Part shown: in pieces, positions 9,401 through 17,894 of the stretch
Layout: the number at the start of each line of letters is the position of its first letter
Position numbering within the stretch: the first letter of the stretch is position 1
Source of the DNA: Halomonas fontilapidosi
GTDB taxonomy: Bacteria > Pseudomonadota > Gammaproteobacteria > Pseudomonadales > Halomonadaceae
Length of the DNA: 64,000 bases
Direction of reading: 5' to 3'
Assembly (NCBI RefSeq): GCF_014192285.1
Contig: NZ_JACHXQ010000005.1
Location: 1-64,000 of the forward strand
Notes under the pieces: generated by a model
The model's database searches: none
The model's input: the letters and a program-made list of their open reading frames with translations, nothing else
Told to the model about the DNA's origin: nothing
Program-made: the position numbers and the translations under genes

Positions 9401-10290
9401 TCCTGCCCGACGACCCCATCATCAGCGATGCCTGGCAGGCCGTCTCGGCAGACGTGAGCTTTCGAGGGCAGTCCGTGCGGGCAGGAGATGTTCCCTTGAG
9501 CAACGTGGTCATCGATTTTCTTCTCGAGGAGGGGCGCGGTCAGTTCGAGCCCGTCGGCTTCGGGGTTGGTGAAGGCAGCGTTGACCTCATCCTCGACCTG
9601 GATGCCGGCACCCAACCGCCCAGCGGCACCCTGCAGGTAGAGGTACAGGGAGTGGATCTCAACGACGCCTTGCGTCACTGGGAACTGGGCGATGAGAGTG
9701 TCGGCATCATCGGCGGGCGCGGCAAGCTATGGGTAGAAGGCGCCTCCATCGCGGAGCTGCTGGCATCCAGCGATGGCGGCGTGGTGCTGCTGATGACGGG
9801 CGGAAGGCTGGAGGCGTTACTCGTCGAACTGGCCGGGCTCGATGCCGGCCAGACGTTTCTGAGCTGGGTGCGCGACCGTGACGCCATTCCCATCGATTGT
9901 GCCTATGCCGATCTCCAGGCGCGAAATGGCGTTACCGAACTGGATACCTTCCTGGTGGACACGAACGACACCACCTTCACCATCGGCGGTCAGGTGGATC
10001 TGAATACGGAGCGCCTGGATATCAGCATCATTCCCCATCCCAAGGACCCCAGCCTGCTTGTCGGACGGTCTCCCCTTCACATGGGTGGCACCTTCGATGA
10101 CATCGACACCGCGGTGCATGGCGAACGCCTCGCGATACGCACCGGTGCCAGCGCAACTCTCGCCGCGGTTGCCGGCCCCATCGCCGCGCTCTTGCCGCTG
10201 GTCGATGTGGGTACGGGCATCGACAGGGACTATTGCCAGGGGTTGATCAGCCGTTCCCGCGAGGCAATCGATGAGGGGAATATCGAATGA
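6427..10290 (+). CDS. AsmA-family inner-membrane protein with large periplasmic domain
   Basis: 1287 residues. A basic N-terminus (HRHRWW) precedes one transmembrane helix (about 12-30), then the sequence typical of AsmA: a conserved early block (ITDQIETTTGRSAAIHGAV), long repeated beta-strands and the C-terminal AsmA segment (about 1020-1240). AsmA-like proteins form elongated periplasmic beta-grooves and are linked to phospholipid transport to, and assembly of, the outer membrane. The protein is about twice the length of E. coli AsmA (617 aa), closer to larger paralogues such as YhdP. Its stop overlaps the start of the BON lipoprotein gene by four bases, so the two are probably co-translated. 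Confidence 0.85.
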   Translation: MAHASSRHRHRWWLVPLIVVVLGVAAVALMPWNFLKPVITDQIETTTGRSAAIHGAVTVDLFPTPRLSLHDVELDNPSWATSPRMFTAQRVSVSPSLGDLVRGELVLEGIAIEGLTLNLEQRPEAPGNWLFVDKAASPPSQGGEPPSEGATASPLRIRHLSVSESEIRYLPAESDTPLELTLRSLEMQADDDTLHSQAALTFQEQPFALQAETDSLGAFMDEAQAFAGEFSLSADESRLLATFEVPEAPALTRFQADGELSVRGLADWLSRWGLPPIGLERLDIASRLERQGSEWQFSDIDSEAGGSHVTGELQMTTGGDAPTLNGQLQAPTLDVAALRAALPESGQETTEISLPVLPALRGELDLSVERLTLEQGVVEDIHSRITLAEHTLSLDSVSFAIADSHVEAEASLTSRPDTLAAEARLTLQNLSQDTLDIPLGPDDRLDAELAFELQPIEQRPTFERETLLANLRIANSRFSYRNETAGSDLEATLETRGEGEPPGLFLGLSGTLTDKPLEMALRGDPLTDLVNLETGAWQHDYRLEAEATSEGLHARVDTRLDSLLQPGTLEGEVMLDADSGRALEAWIGPILPPLPEFRLAGRLRRDNAQWSATGLDGEIASTRISGRVEFHNAERPRVNADLEAGRIDLARIIPATVEANEDNRGNALLAPLRGVDGQFDLEAQALVLPNGLELRDPALNADLEEGRFLADPLRFRIGEGSLAGSLALDANAQPASGRLDVNLDQIALSQLTDTFTPIEDRLGRVSGNLHLEMRETLAAERRDDLLLPFIGQLTLEPSELRFSDPQAGTELMLSLETRGLDEGEQAFQLNGEGRYDGAPASLSLQGDPLLDARDPDRPYAVDLEATVVDTRLRLQGTLRRPLALAGLDLELALEGPNPQRLNRLLGVPLPQLPAYAVSGNLALDNQRWRLTEMEGMVGDSDLNGWLALDGGVRPPHLAGELTSRHLDIKDLGILAGATPATNEGERPDDRFLLPDDPIISDAWQAVSADVSFRGQSVRAGDVPLSNVVIDFLLEEGRGQFEPVGFGVGEGSVDLILDLDAGTQPPSGTLQVEVQGVDLNDALRHWELGDESVGIIGGRGKLWVEGASIAELLASSDGGVVLLMTGGRLEALLVELAGLDAGQTFLSWVRDRDAIPIDCAYADLQARNGVTELDTFLVDTNDTTFTIGGQVDLNTERLDISIIPHPKDPSLLVGRSPLHMGGTFDDIDTAVHGERLAIRTGASATLAAVAGPIAALLPLVDVGTGIDRDYCQGLISRSREAIDEGNIE

Positions 10291-10607
10291 GGCATCGACA
10301 CCCTTGGCTTGGCACCCTGGCGATGCCGGGCGTTCTCGTGGCAGGGCTGCTGGTCGGCTGTGCCGGTGCTCCGATCAATGAATCGGCCCGGGTTGCCCAG
10401 CAGGATTCGCTGAAGGCGGTGCAGATCAAGGCCCGCCTCCTCGAAGCACCGGACCTGGCCGGCGCGGCCATCGACGTGGAACTGGAAGGCGGTCGCGTCA
10501 CCCTGGGCGGTTTCGTCGAGACGTCAGAGCAGCGCAGTCGGGCTGAGGCCATAGCGCGTGAGCATGACAAGGTGGATACAGTCGACAACAAGATCACGGT
10601 CAAGTAA
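10287..10607 (+). CDS. BON-domain lipoprotein
   Basis: 106 residues. The N-terminus is a lipoprotein signal ending in the lipobox LVGC (Cys near residue 25). The mature part is a single BON domain with the pattern of the DolP/OsmY family (IKARLLEAPDLAGAAIDVE, GGRVTLGGFVET, KVDTVDNKI). BON lipoproteins bind anionic phospholipid at the envelope and support outer-membrane integrity. Most such proteins have two BON domains and this has one. Co-translation with the upstream AsmA-like gene (ATGA overlap) points to a shared envelope role. Confidence 0.88.
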   Translation: MRHRHPWLGTLAMPGVLVAGLLVGCAGAPINESARVAQQDSLKAVQIKARLLEAPDLAGAAIDVELEGGRVTLGGFVETSEQRSRAEAIAREHDKVDTVDNKITVK

Positions 10608-10673
10608 CGGGAAGCTTAAACACGGCCCGGGCTGAGGCTGAACCTCCCGCTTTTCCGATGATGGCCAGGACAG

Positions 10674-11093
10674 TCAGGCACCATGGTAGCCGTCGTCTTC
10701 GGGGTTCTCGTGGTCGCCCCTGGGCAGCTCGCAGACCCACTCCATGGCGGCGGAATGGTCGTGGCTGGGGAAGGTTCGAATCTCCACCGCCTTGAAGAGG
10801 CGATCCTCCAGTTGGGCGATATGCTTGATCCACTCCTTGTCGGTGACCACGGCGGCGCGGTGGTAGTGCTCGAGGTCGCCGATCTGAGTCAGGCCATAGC
10901 CAACGTCCTTGAGCAGCGCTGGAAACGTCATCAAGCGCAGGCCGTCGAGCTCTGCCAGCAGGCTGACCCTGGGATGGTGGCGCTTGGCGGCCTCAATGGC
11001 GTCGATGGCCTGCTGCAATTCCTGAGCCGTGACGACGCCGCCGACCCGCATCGCCACAACGTGTTCTGCCGGCGGACTGATGAACTCCAACAT
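10674..11093 (-). CDS. SpoIIAA-like (STAS-type) protein
   Basis: 139 residues, start preceded by GGGAG. The alternating pattern (VVAMRVGGVVTAQELQQAI, RVSLLAELDGL, AAVVTDKEWIKHI, IRTFPSHDHSAAMEWV) matches the SpoIIAA-like family, a STAS-fold group found in many proteobacteria. Members are small cytosolic proteins with a lipid-binding or regulatory role that is not well defined. It is encoded alone, convergent with the BON gene. Confidence 0.8.
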   Translation of the reverse strand: MLEFISPPAEHVVAMRVGGVVTAQELQQAIDAIEAAKRHHPRVSLLAELDGLRLMTFPALLKDVGYGLTQIGDLEHYHRAAVVTDKEWIKHIAQLEDRLFKAVEIRTFPSHDHSAAMEWVCELPRGDHENPEDDGYHGA

Positions 11094-11322
11094 GATGATC
11101 TCCCAAGGTTATTGAGGATAGTACGCTACGCTTTTCCTCAGCATAGCCATGAAGCCCGCGCGCATCACTTGAACCCGAATCACGAGGCCACTGAACGTTC
11201 CAGCATATCCTGACGTGGTTCCATTCGCAGGTATGCGGCTAGGGTGCATCATCAACGAGTCACCTGAGTCAGGTCTCGCCTGACCTGATGAGCCGTCAAC
11301 GCGTCTGTCAGGGCGGGGCCAC

Positions 11323-12594
11323 TCATTCTTCTTCCATCCTCTCGCGACACATCACGACCCGGTTCCTGCCGTCACGCTTGCCGACGTAGAGCGTCTGGTC
11401 CGCTCGCTTGATCAAGGATTCGAGGTCGGCCGTTTCAGTGTGCGCTACCGCGACACCAATAGTGACGCTCAGGCGTCGCTCGCTCATTCCTTCCTTCAAC
11501 GGCAGCTCGGCGACTCTCTTCTTCAAGCGCTCTGCGACGATTTGAGCATCTTCTGCGCTGGTGTTCGGCAGGGCCACCACAAACTCCTCGCCGCCGAAGC
11601 GCCCTATCACATCCGTGGGGCGGAGGGCTTGGGCACAGACCTCCGCGATCTTGCTCAGAACCCAATCGCCGTGACTGTGGCCCCAGGTATCATTGATGCT
11701 CTTGAAATGATCCACATCGATCATGAAAAGGCTGAACGGCACCTTTTCATGTTGAGAGCGTTGCAGTAAACCCTGAGCCCGCTTCATGAAATGACCGCGA
11801 GTATTAAGCCCCGTCAGCGCGTCCCGCTCGGCGACCATACGTAACTGCTCCTCCAGGGCTTTTCGGTGCGCTATTTCCTTGAGCAGCTGGCGATTTTGAT
11901 CTCGCTCCTCGTGAAGCAGCACAAATTGCTTACGCTGTAGGCCCTCCAGGCGCCACAAGGCAAAGAAGCCCACGATATTGGCCATGATCAGCAACAGCGC
12001 TATACGAAGCGTCGCCACAGAATCAATGTCGGCAAACAGCACTGCAGAGGTCAGAAAGCCAATGCTCAGATAGAGGCTGGCAAGCGTCACCACCGTCAGC
12101 AGATTCGGGATCAGGAGATAGAATGCCATGGTGGCCACCACGGCGGCTGTCACCTGGCTGGAGAGGCTCTCGGGACGCAAGGGAACGATCAGGATGATAC
12201 CGGTCGCGAGTATCCATAGCGGCAAGGCGTGCAGCCAGGCATGCCGGGTATAGCTTCCCCAGCGTACGATAACAAAGGCAAGCAGAAAGCAGAGGCTTAC
12301 GACCACGAAACGCATGGCGACCAACAGATAGTACTCTCGGGTCGTGCCAAGCAGATGGTAGTCCGTGATAGAAAACATGCCAAAGATCGAGGCTGCCACG
12401 ATCACGGAAATGCAGGTTTCGAACCGCACCCTCTCCTGGATGGACCTGCGGTACACTGACTCGCTGCTATATTCGCGCAGCTGGCCCGTCAACCAATGCA
12501 CGTGATACGGCTTTCCTAGTGATGACAACGCCCCATGCTCCCTGGTTAAAAGACCGATTTTCCTTGGGGATAAGGAAGAAGAAACGCCTGACAA
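11323..12594 (-). CDS. Membrane diguanylate cyclase (GGDEF)
   Basis: Up to 423 residues. The N-terminal half has about six hydrophobic segments (roughly 57-215), then a short coiled coil and a GGDEF domain with RFGGEEF. The active-site motif is intact, and RPTD five residues upstream is an inhibitory I-site. It should make c-di-GMP at the inner membrane with product feedback. The frame opens with TTG at 12594 and no good ribosome site. An in-frame GTG about 31 codons later has AGGAAAG in front, so the true N-terminus is uncertain. It stands alone on its strand. Confidence 0.88.
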   Translation of the reverse strand: MSGVSSSLSPRKIGLLTREHGALSSLGKPYHVHWLTGQLREYSSESVYRRSIQERVRFETCISVIVAASIFGMFSITDYHLLGTTREYYLLVAMRFVVVSLCFLLAFVIVRWGSYTRHAWLHALPLWILATGIILIVPLRPESLSSQVTAAVVATMAFYLLIPNLLTVVTLASLYLSIGFLTSAVLFADIDSVATLRIALLLIMANIVGFFALWRLEGLQRKQFVLLHEERDQNRQLLKEIAHRKALEEQLRMVAERDALTGLNTRGHFMKRAQGLLQRSQHEKVPFSLFMIDVDHFKSINDTWGHSHGDWVLSKIAEVCAQALRPTDVIGRFGGEEFVVALPNTSAEDAQIVAERLKKRVAELPLKEGMSERRLSVTIGVAVAHTETADLESLIKRADQTLYVGKRDGRNRVVMCRERMEEE

Positions 12595-12714
12595 GATGGC
12601 GACAAGATTACCGAGGTGCCCAAAAGCTTGCCAATTTTCTCACGCTTCACCGTCAATAGCTTGTCCACCGTGAGCCGATACCGTTCCGGATGCACGAGAT
12701 CAGGAGGCTATGGT

Positions 12715-12746
12715 GCGGCCTTCGGCCATTGCCAGCCGAAGGCCGC
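12715..12746. terminator. Hairpin downstream of the SixA-CHAD gene
   Basis: A perfect 12-bp stem (GCGGCCTTCGGC / GCCGAAGGCCGC) with an eight-base loop sits about 12 bp past the stop of the minus-strand gene ending at 12758. No T run follows, so it may be a weak terminator or a 3' mRNA-stabilising structure. Confidence 0.5.
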
Positions 12747-12757
12747 GTCGAGGCGGT

Positions 12758-14146
12758 TCAGCGTTTGAGAGAGGCGTGGTAGAGGTCTGCTAGCGGTGTC
12801 AGGGCTATCACCTCTTCGCGCATGGCTTTTTTCTGTACCTCCAGGGCAGCACGCCAGTCATCGCACTCCTGCTTACGCCTGGGAGCGTTAGCGGAGCTGG
12901 CGGCAAAGGCCTCGATCCAGACCTGACGGGAGCACAGATCCTGAAAGTCGCCCAGCAAACGCTGGCGATGCTTCAGACCCGAGAGAAAATCACGGTGGCG
13001 CTTGGGCTCCAGCTCGGCCAGGTAGCGGATGCGTTTCACGGCCTTGCGCAGATCATGTAGCGTTTCATCATCGCTATCGGGGGAAAGCGCTGCCTGCGTC
13101 TGGTCGTGGCGGTCGATGCGCTCGGCCAGTACCGTCTCGATGCGCTTGGCGGATAGGCCGGCCAGCGCTTTCTTGAAGTGCCGGGAGCCGAGGAAGTCTC
13201 GCCAGTCCTGCATCTCCTCGGCGTAAGTGGATTGAACAAGCTGTTGGCGCAGTGCGGCGTGCTCCTCCTCACGGCGGGCCCGCAGCCAGCGCTCCAGGGC
13301 CTGACGAGAACGCGATATCAGCGGCGGCGGAGCCTCATTCAGGCTTTCCAGGAAGACATCGAGGTCGCGCAGATCGCTGGTCGCCTGAGCCCGCCGCTTG
13401 AGATGCTTCAAGCGTTTCTTCAAGCCGGGCACCTTGATGGCCGCCCGCACGGACTCGCCGATCGCCCGACTGCGGCGCAGGTTGACGCGATACTGGTGCA
13501 GGAACTCGGGGTCGATACCGGCCATGACCCCGGGCTCCAGGGCGCGCACCATGCGGTACTGGTGAGCCAGCCGCTCGCGGATGCGCCGCTTCAGGCCGGC
13601 CTTTCCAAGATCAGGAGCCGACGGCGCAGCGCGCTTGAAGAGCGCGTGGTTGGCCTGCTGCGGTGTCAGGCTATGCACGTCCTCGGCGGCGTGTTGCTCC
13701 AGGGCGTGCCAAGGCGTATCGGGCAGCGAAAGATGCAGCAGGCCGCCGGTGGGCAGCTTGCTTGGCGTGTCAGGACAGAGCCAATGGGCCAGCTCCAGCA
13801 AGGCCGGGTTGTGACCGATCAGCAGGACCCTGTCGGTCGTCTCGGGCAGCCCCTGCAGCCAGGCCAGCAGGGCATGGGCATCGAAGGTGTAAAGCGCCTC
13901 GTCGACGAAGGCTCGCTCGCTCAGGGAACGCTCGGGAAGCCGCTTGGCTACCTCGTCGAGTGTCTGACGCGTGCGCACCGCACCACTGACGTGAACCTCG
14001 CCCTCCACCGCCTTCCAATGCTGCAGTGCCTCGGCCATGGCCGCCGCCTGGCGCCTGCCTCGCTTGCGCAGTGGCCGGTCGTGATCGGCTACCTCTTTAT
14101 CTCCGCGTTTCGCCTTGGCGTGGCGCATCAAGAACAGTTGACGCAT
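12758..14146 (-). CDS. SixA-type histidine phosphatase fused to a CHAD domain
   Basis: 462 residues. The first ~165 form a histidine phosphatase: FLMRHAKAKR supplies the phospho-acceptor RHA motif, and LIGHNPALLELAHWL the second histidine, as in SixA. From about 175 to the end is a CHAD domain with its two hallmark His-Arg helices (EFLHQYRVNLRRSRA and LHDLRKAVKRIRYLAE). CHAD domains bind polyphosphate or phosphate-rich ligands. The fusion therefore suggests a phosphatase acting on, or regulated by, polyphosphate or phosphohistidine proteins (inference). The gene is transcribed alone. Confidence 0.88.
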   Translation of the reverse strand: MRQLFLMRHAKAKRGDKEVADHDRPLRKRGRRQAAAMAEALQHWKAVEGEVHVSGAVRTRQTLDEVAKRLPERSLSERAFVDEALYTFDAHALLAWLQGLPETTDRVLLIGHNPALLELAHWLCPDTPSKLPTGGLLHLSLPDTPWHALEQHAAEDVHSLTPQQANHALFKRAAPSAPDLGKAGLKRRIRERLAHQYRMVRALEPGVMAGIDPEFLHQYRVNLRRSRAIGESVRAAIKVPGLKKRLKHLKRRAQATSDLRDLDVFLESLNEAPPPLISRSRQALERWLRARREEEHAALRQQLVQSTYAEEMQDWRDFLGSRHFKKALAGLSAKRIETVLAERIDRHDQTQAALSPDSDDETLHDLRKAVKRIRYLAELEPKRHRDFLSGLKHRQRLLGDFQDLCSRQVWIEAFAASSANAPRRKQECDDWRAALEVQKKAMREEVIALTPLADLYHASLKR

Positions 14147-14328
14147 GAGCCTCTCTCCCGATAGCGATCTGTGCGGTCATGATAGGCCAATCCGCCCCGT
14201 TAGCGTCCATATGGCGTACGGCTGTGGAAAGCACTGCCTTGAGCGGATCGTCATTACCGGCTAGTGTCCCCGTCGCGCGCTGCGGTTAGCGAAGCAGCCT
14301 CGTCAACCCCGAAGAGGACAGCGGTCTG

Positions 14329-15240
14329 ATGACCTCGAAAGAACACCACGTAGTCCTCCTGGACGGAGGGATGGGCCAGGAGCTCAGGCGGCGCAGCCGG
14401 CGCCCTGCCACGCCGCTTTGGTCCGCTCAGGTCATGTTGGACGAACCGCATCTGGTGACCGCGGCCCACCGCGACTTCATCGAGGCCGGTGCTCGGGTCA
14501 TCACGGTCAACAACTACAGCGCGACCCCGCAGCGCCTGGCGCGCGACGGCGATCCGGACATGTTCGAGCCGCTGCATGCCGCGGCACTGAGCGCCGCTCG
14601 CAAGGCGCGTGATGAAAGCGGTCAGGCGATACGCATCGCGGGCTGTCTGCCCCCGCTGGTCGCGAGTTATCACCCCGATAGCGTACCGGACGACGCCACC
14701 TGCCTGCGCGACTACCGCCGCTTGGTGGCGGTCCAGACCGGCGGGGTCGACCTTTTCCTGTGCGAAACCATGACCCTGACCCGTGAGGCGCGTGCTGCGA
14801 CACTCGCGGCAGTCGAGAGTCAGCGCCCGGTGTGGGTGGCCTTCACGGTAGATGACCGCGATGGAACGCGCCTTCGCTCCGGCGAGCCGCTGGCCGCGGC
14901 GGCCCAGGAGGTCGTGGCCTCAGGCGCCGAGGGGGTATTGGTCAACTGTTCGGTACCTGAGGCAGTGACTACCGCCATAGGGGAGTTGGCAGGCCTTGGC
15001 GTGCCGTTCGGCGGCTATGCCAACGCCTTCACGTCGGCGGCCGAGCTGTCGCCCGGCGGCACCGTGGATACGCTGACGACGCGAAAGGATCTCGATCCTG
15101 ACGGCTACGCCGAGCATGCGCTGCGCTGGGTCGAGCAGGGCGCGACCCTCGTGGGCGGCTGCTGCGAGGTAGGCCCGGCGCATATCGCCACACTGGCCAA
15201 GCGATTGACCGCGGCGGGCCATCCTCTGGCTGCTTCTTGA
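14329..15240 (+). CDS. Homocysteine S-methyltransferase family protein
   Basis: 303 residues in one domain. The N-terminal LLDGGMGQELRRR and FIEAGARVITVNNYSATPQRL, the Cys in LVNCSVPEAV and the C-terminal VGGCCEVGP supply the three zinc-binding cysteines of the homocysteine methyltransferase family (BHMT/MmuM). These enzymes make methionine from homocysteine with S-methylmethionine or betaine-type donors. The donor here cannot be told from sequence. There is no cobalamin domain, so it is not MetH. It is convergent with the deaminase gene, 11 bp apart. Confidence 0.85.
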   Translation: MTSKEHHVVLLDGGMGQELRRRSRRPATPLWSAQVMLDEPHLVTAAHRDFIEAGARVITVNNYSATPQRLARDGDPDMFEPLHAAALSAARKARDESGQAIRIAGCLPPLVASYHPDSVPDDATCLRDYRRLVAVQTGGVDLFLCETMTLTREARAATLAAVESQRPVWVAFTVDDRDGTRLRSGEPLAAAAQEVVASGAEGVLVNCSVPEAVTTAIGELAGLGVPFGGYANAFTSAAELSPGGTVDTLTTRKDLDPDGYAEHALRWVEQGATLVGGCCEVGPAHIATLAKRLTAAGHPLAAS

Positions 15241-15251
15241 CACCCTGCGGA

Positions 15252-15698
15252 TCAATCCGCCAGGAAAGGACGCCGAGGATCCATGCCGTCGGGCGTGGCC
15301 TGCGCCATCTGAACACGGCGCTCCCGAGCCGGGCGCCTGAATTCGGCGTACTGGCGCTCGGGCAGATCATCGAATTCTGCCTGTTCCGCGACGGAAAGCC
15401 CGTAGTAGACCTCGTCGAGGCCGCTCCAGTAGATCGCCCCCAGGCACATGGGACAAGGCTCGCAGCTGGTATAGAGCACACATCCTGCCAAGCGCCGCGA
15501 GCCCGAGTGCCGGGCGGCATCCTGCAGCGCACGGACCTCGGCATGCCCGGCCAGGTCCTCGGTGGCTTTCACATCGTTCACGCCCTGCCCTATCACGGTG
15601 CCGTCCCGTACCACCAGCGCGGCAAAGGGCGCCTGGCCACGTGCCGCATTATCGAGGGCAAGCTCGATGCACTGCGCTATCCATTGCCGATGTGTCAT
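15252..15698 (-). CDS. guaD: Cytidine/deoxycytidylate-type deaminase, probably guanine deaminase
   Basis: 148 residues from the ATG at 15698. A longer open frame upstream does not resemble the family. HAEVRAL gives the zinc-binding His and catalytic Glu, and SCEPCPMCLGAIYWSG the PCxxC pair. The sequence after it (EVYYG..AEQAEFDDLPERQYAEF) resembles Bacillus-type GuaD more than tRNA adenosine deaminase TadA. It would convert guanine to xanthine in purine salvage. It lies head-to-head with argE. Confidence 0.75.
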   Translation of the reverse strand: MTHRQWIAQCIELALDNAARGQAPFAALVVRDGTVIGQGVNDVKATEDLAGHAEVRALQDAARHSGSRRLAGCVLYTSCEPCPMCLGAIYWSGLDEVYYGLSVAEQAEFDDLPERQYAEFRRPARERRVQMAQATPDGMDPRRPFLAD

Positions 15699-15867
15699 GG
15701 GGTCCTGCCTGCCTGAAGGGAAAAAATCTTCCAAACGCGTCGCCCATATGACCATCGTGGCTGACAGGGGTCCAGCGTGGTTGTCAGAAAATGCGCACTG
15801 CTCCACCGAGAGCCGCGTGACCCGCCATGTTAGGCTTGGCGGACACTGCCACACAGGGAGCCTGATC

Positions 15868-17022
15868 ATGACCGCCGCCGAGATACTCGACCGCCTGGTG
15901 AGCTTCGCCACCGTCTCGCGGGATTCCAACCTGGCCCTGATCGAGTGGGTCGAGGATTGGCTCGACGAGCACGGCGTAACGCACTGGCGCGTGGAGAGCG
16001 ACGACGGCCGCAAGGCCAACCTACTGGCACGCATCGGCCCCGACGTGGCCGGCGGCGTGGTGCTCTCCGGCCATACCGATGTGGTGCCGGTCGATGGTCA
16101 ACCCTGGTCCACCGATCCGTTCACCCTGGTCGATAAAGGCGACGGCCGGCTCTATGGCCGCGGGACCTGCGACATGAAGGGCTTTATCGCCTGCGCCCTG
16201 GCGGAAGTGCCCCGCTGGACGACCCAGGAGCTGGCGACACCCCTCTGGCTGGCGTTCTCCTATGACGAGGAGGTGGGCTGCATCGGCGCCCCGCGGATGA
16301 TCGAGCGACTGCTGGCCGACCATCCTCGTCCGGCCGCGGTGATCGTCGGCGAACCGACCATGATGCACCCGGTGGTGGCCCACAAGGGAGCCACCAACCT
16401 GCGCACCACCGTCACCGGCCGTGCCGCCCACTCCAGCCAGGTCAACCAGGGGGTCTCGGCGATTCACGTTGCCGCGCGCCTGGTAACACGCATCGAGGAC
16501 GTGATGGCCGAACTCAAGGCCGAGGGGCGCGTGGACGAGGCCTTCAACGTGGTGCACTCGAGCCTGCACGTCGGCAAGATCCAGGGCGGCACGGCCATCA
16601 ACATCATGGCCCGAGAGTGCACCTTCGAGTGGGAAATTCGCCACCTGCCGTCGGATCGCTTCGAGGAGCTGCTCGCGCGGGTCGACGACACCGCGGCCGA
16701 GCTGCAAGCCGAGATGCGCACGCGCGCGCCGGACGCCACCATCGCTACCGAGGCGCTGAACACCACGGTGCCGGCGCTGGCCGACGACAACAACGCCGAG
16801 GTGCTGGCGCTGTGTCGAGACCTGCTCGACGAACGCCCCGCAGGCGCCGTGGCCTACGCCACCGAGGCCGGCCAGTTCCAGCGCGAGGGCCTGCCCACGG
16901 TGATCTGTGGCCCGGGGAGCATCAGCCAGGCCCACCAGCCCGACGAGTACATCGATATCGAGCAGCTCGAGGCGGGCGCAGCCTTCATGGCGGCACTGGG
17001 CGAGCGACTGCGCCGACCGTAG
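15868..17022 (+). CDS. argE: Acetylornithine deacetylase
   Basis: 384 residues from the ATG at 15868 with GGAG upstream; the frame is open further 5' but that part is unlike the family. An M20 metallopeptidase: SGHTDVVPVDG (metal-binding His and Asp), GRGTCDMKGF, and the catalytic YDEEVGCIGA are all present, as is the dimerisation insert. It removes the acetyl group from N-acetylornithine in arginine synthesis. The length is normal. It is followed after 35 bp by the glutamine amidotransferase gene, probably in one transcript. Confidence 0.9.
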   Translation: MTAAEILDRLVSFATVSRDSNLALIEWVEDWLDEHGVTHWRVESDDGRKANLLARIGPDVAGGVVLSGHTDVVPVDGQPWSTDPFTLVDKGDGRLYGRGTCDMKGFIACALAEVPRWTTQELATPLWLAFSYDEEVGCIGAPRMIERLLADHPRPAAVIVGEPTMMHPVVAHKGATNLRTTVTGRAAHSSQVNQGVSAIHVAARLVTRIEDVMAELKAEGRVDEAFNVVHSSLHVGKIQGGTAINIMARECTFEWEIRHLPSDRFEELLARVDDTAAELQAEMRTRAPDATIATEALNTTVPALADDNNAEVLALCRDLLDERPAGAVAYATEAGQFQREGLPTVICGPGSISQAHQPDEYIDIEQLEAGAAFMAALGERLRRP

Positions 17023-17057
17023 AATAAGGCTGCCTGCCATTCCCGCCTGGAGCCCCC

Positions 17058-17801
17058 ATGTCCCGCCTGCTGATCGTCAAGACCGGAGACAGCTATCCCG
17101 ATATAGCCCGTGACCATGGCGACTTCGAGACCCTTTTCCAGCAGGTGCTGGCGGGCTCGCCGACCGCGCCCTCGGTGCGGGTCTTTGATGCAACGCGCGC
17201 CACGGCCCTGCCAAGGCTGGACGACGTCGACGGCCTGCTGATCACCGGCTCGCACGCCATGGTCAGCCATGCCGAGCCCTGGAGCGAGGCCCTCAAGCCA
17301 TGGCTGGTCGAGGCGCGTGATCGCAACATCGCCATGCTCGGCGTCTGCTACGGTCACCAGCTGATGGCCTCGGCCTTCGGCGGCGCCAGCGACTTCCATC
17401 CGGCCGGACGGGAATCCGGCACCCGCGAGGTCACCCTGACCGAAGCGGGCCAGCAGGATCCGCTGCTGGGTAGCCTGCCGGGGACCTTCCGCGCGCACCT
17501 CAGTCATGCCCAGACGGTCATCAGGGCGCCGGCCGGGGCCTGCGTGCTGGCCACCAATGGTCACGACCCGCATCAGGCTCTGCGCCACGGTCCTCGCCAG
17601 TGGAGCGTGCAGTTCCACCCCGAGTTCACCGAGGCCGTGATGCGTGCCTATCTCGGCCATCAGCGAGACGCCCTGCGAGATCAGGGTGAGGCGGCGGAGC
17701 GCTTGATCGCCGACGTTGGCGGTACGCCTGAGGCCACCGGCCTGCTCACGCGCTTTGCCCTTCTCGCAGCCAGCCAGCAGGCGGTAGCGTCTCTGTCCTG
17801 A
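17058..17801 (+). CDS. Class I glutamine amidotransferase-like protein (GuaA N-domain type)
   Basis: 247 residues, GGAG before the ATG. It has the full GATase triad: nucleophile C97 in LGVCYGHQ, with H187 and E189 in VQFHPEF. There is no synthetase domain. Such stand-alone members include gamma-glutamyl hydrolases and GMP-synthase-like proteins of unknown substrate. The end is set by a strong terminator shared with deaD. Confidence 0.85.
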   Translation: MSRLLIVKTGDSYPDIARDHGDFETLFQQVLAGSPTAPSVRVFDATRATALPRLDDVDGLLITGSHAMVSHAEPWSEALKPWLVEARDRNIAMLGVCYGHQLMASAFGGASDFHPAGRESGTREVTLTEAGQQDPLLGSLPGTFRAHLSHAQTVIRAPAGACVLATNGHDPHQALRHGPRQWSVQFHPEFTEAVMRAYLGHQRDALRDQGEAAERLIADVGGTPEATGLLTRFALLAASQQAVASLS

Positions 17802-17826
17802 GGCTGCAGTCAACGACCCATACAAA

Positions 17827-17860
17827 AAAGGCTCCCGCACCATAGGGTGCGGGAGCCTTT
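17827..17860. terminator. Bidirectional terminator between the amidotransferase gene and deaD
   Basis: A 15-bp perfect stem (AAAGGCTCCCGCACC with its complement) and a four-base loop ATAG lie between two convergent genes. A run of A on the left and T on the right makes it work in both directions. Confidence 0.9.
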
Positions 17861-17894
17861 CATGTACCGGGACCGGGCTCAGGCCCGCTCGGCA

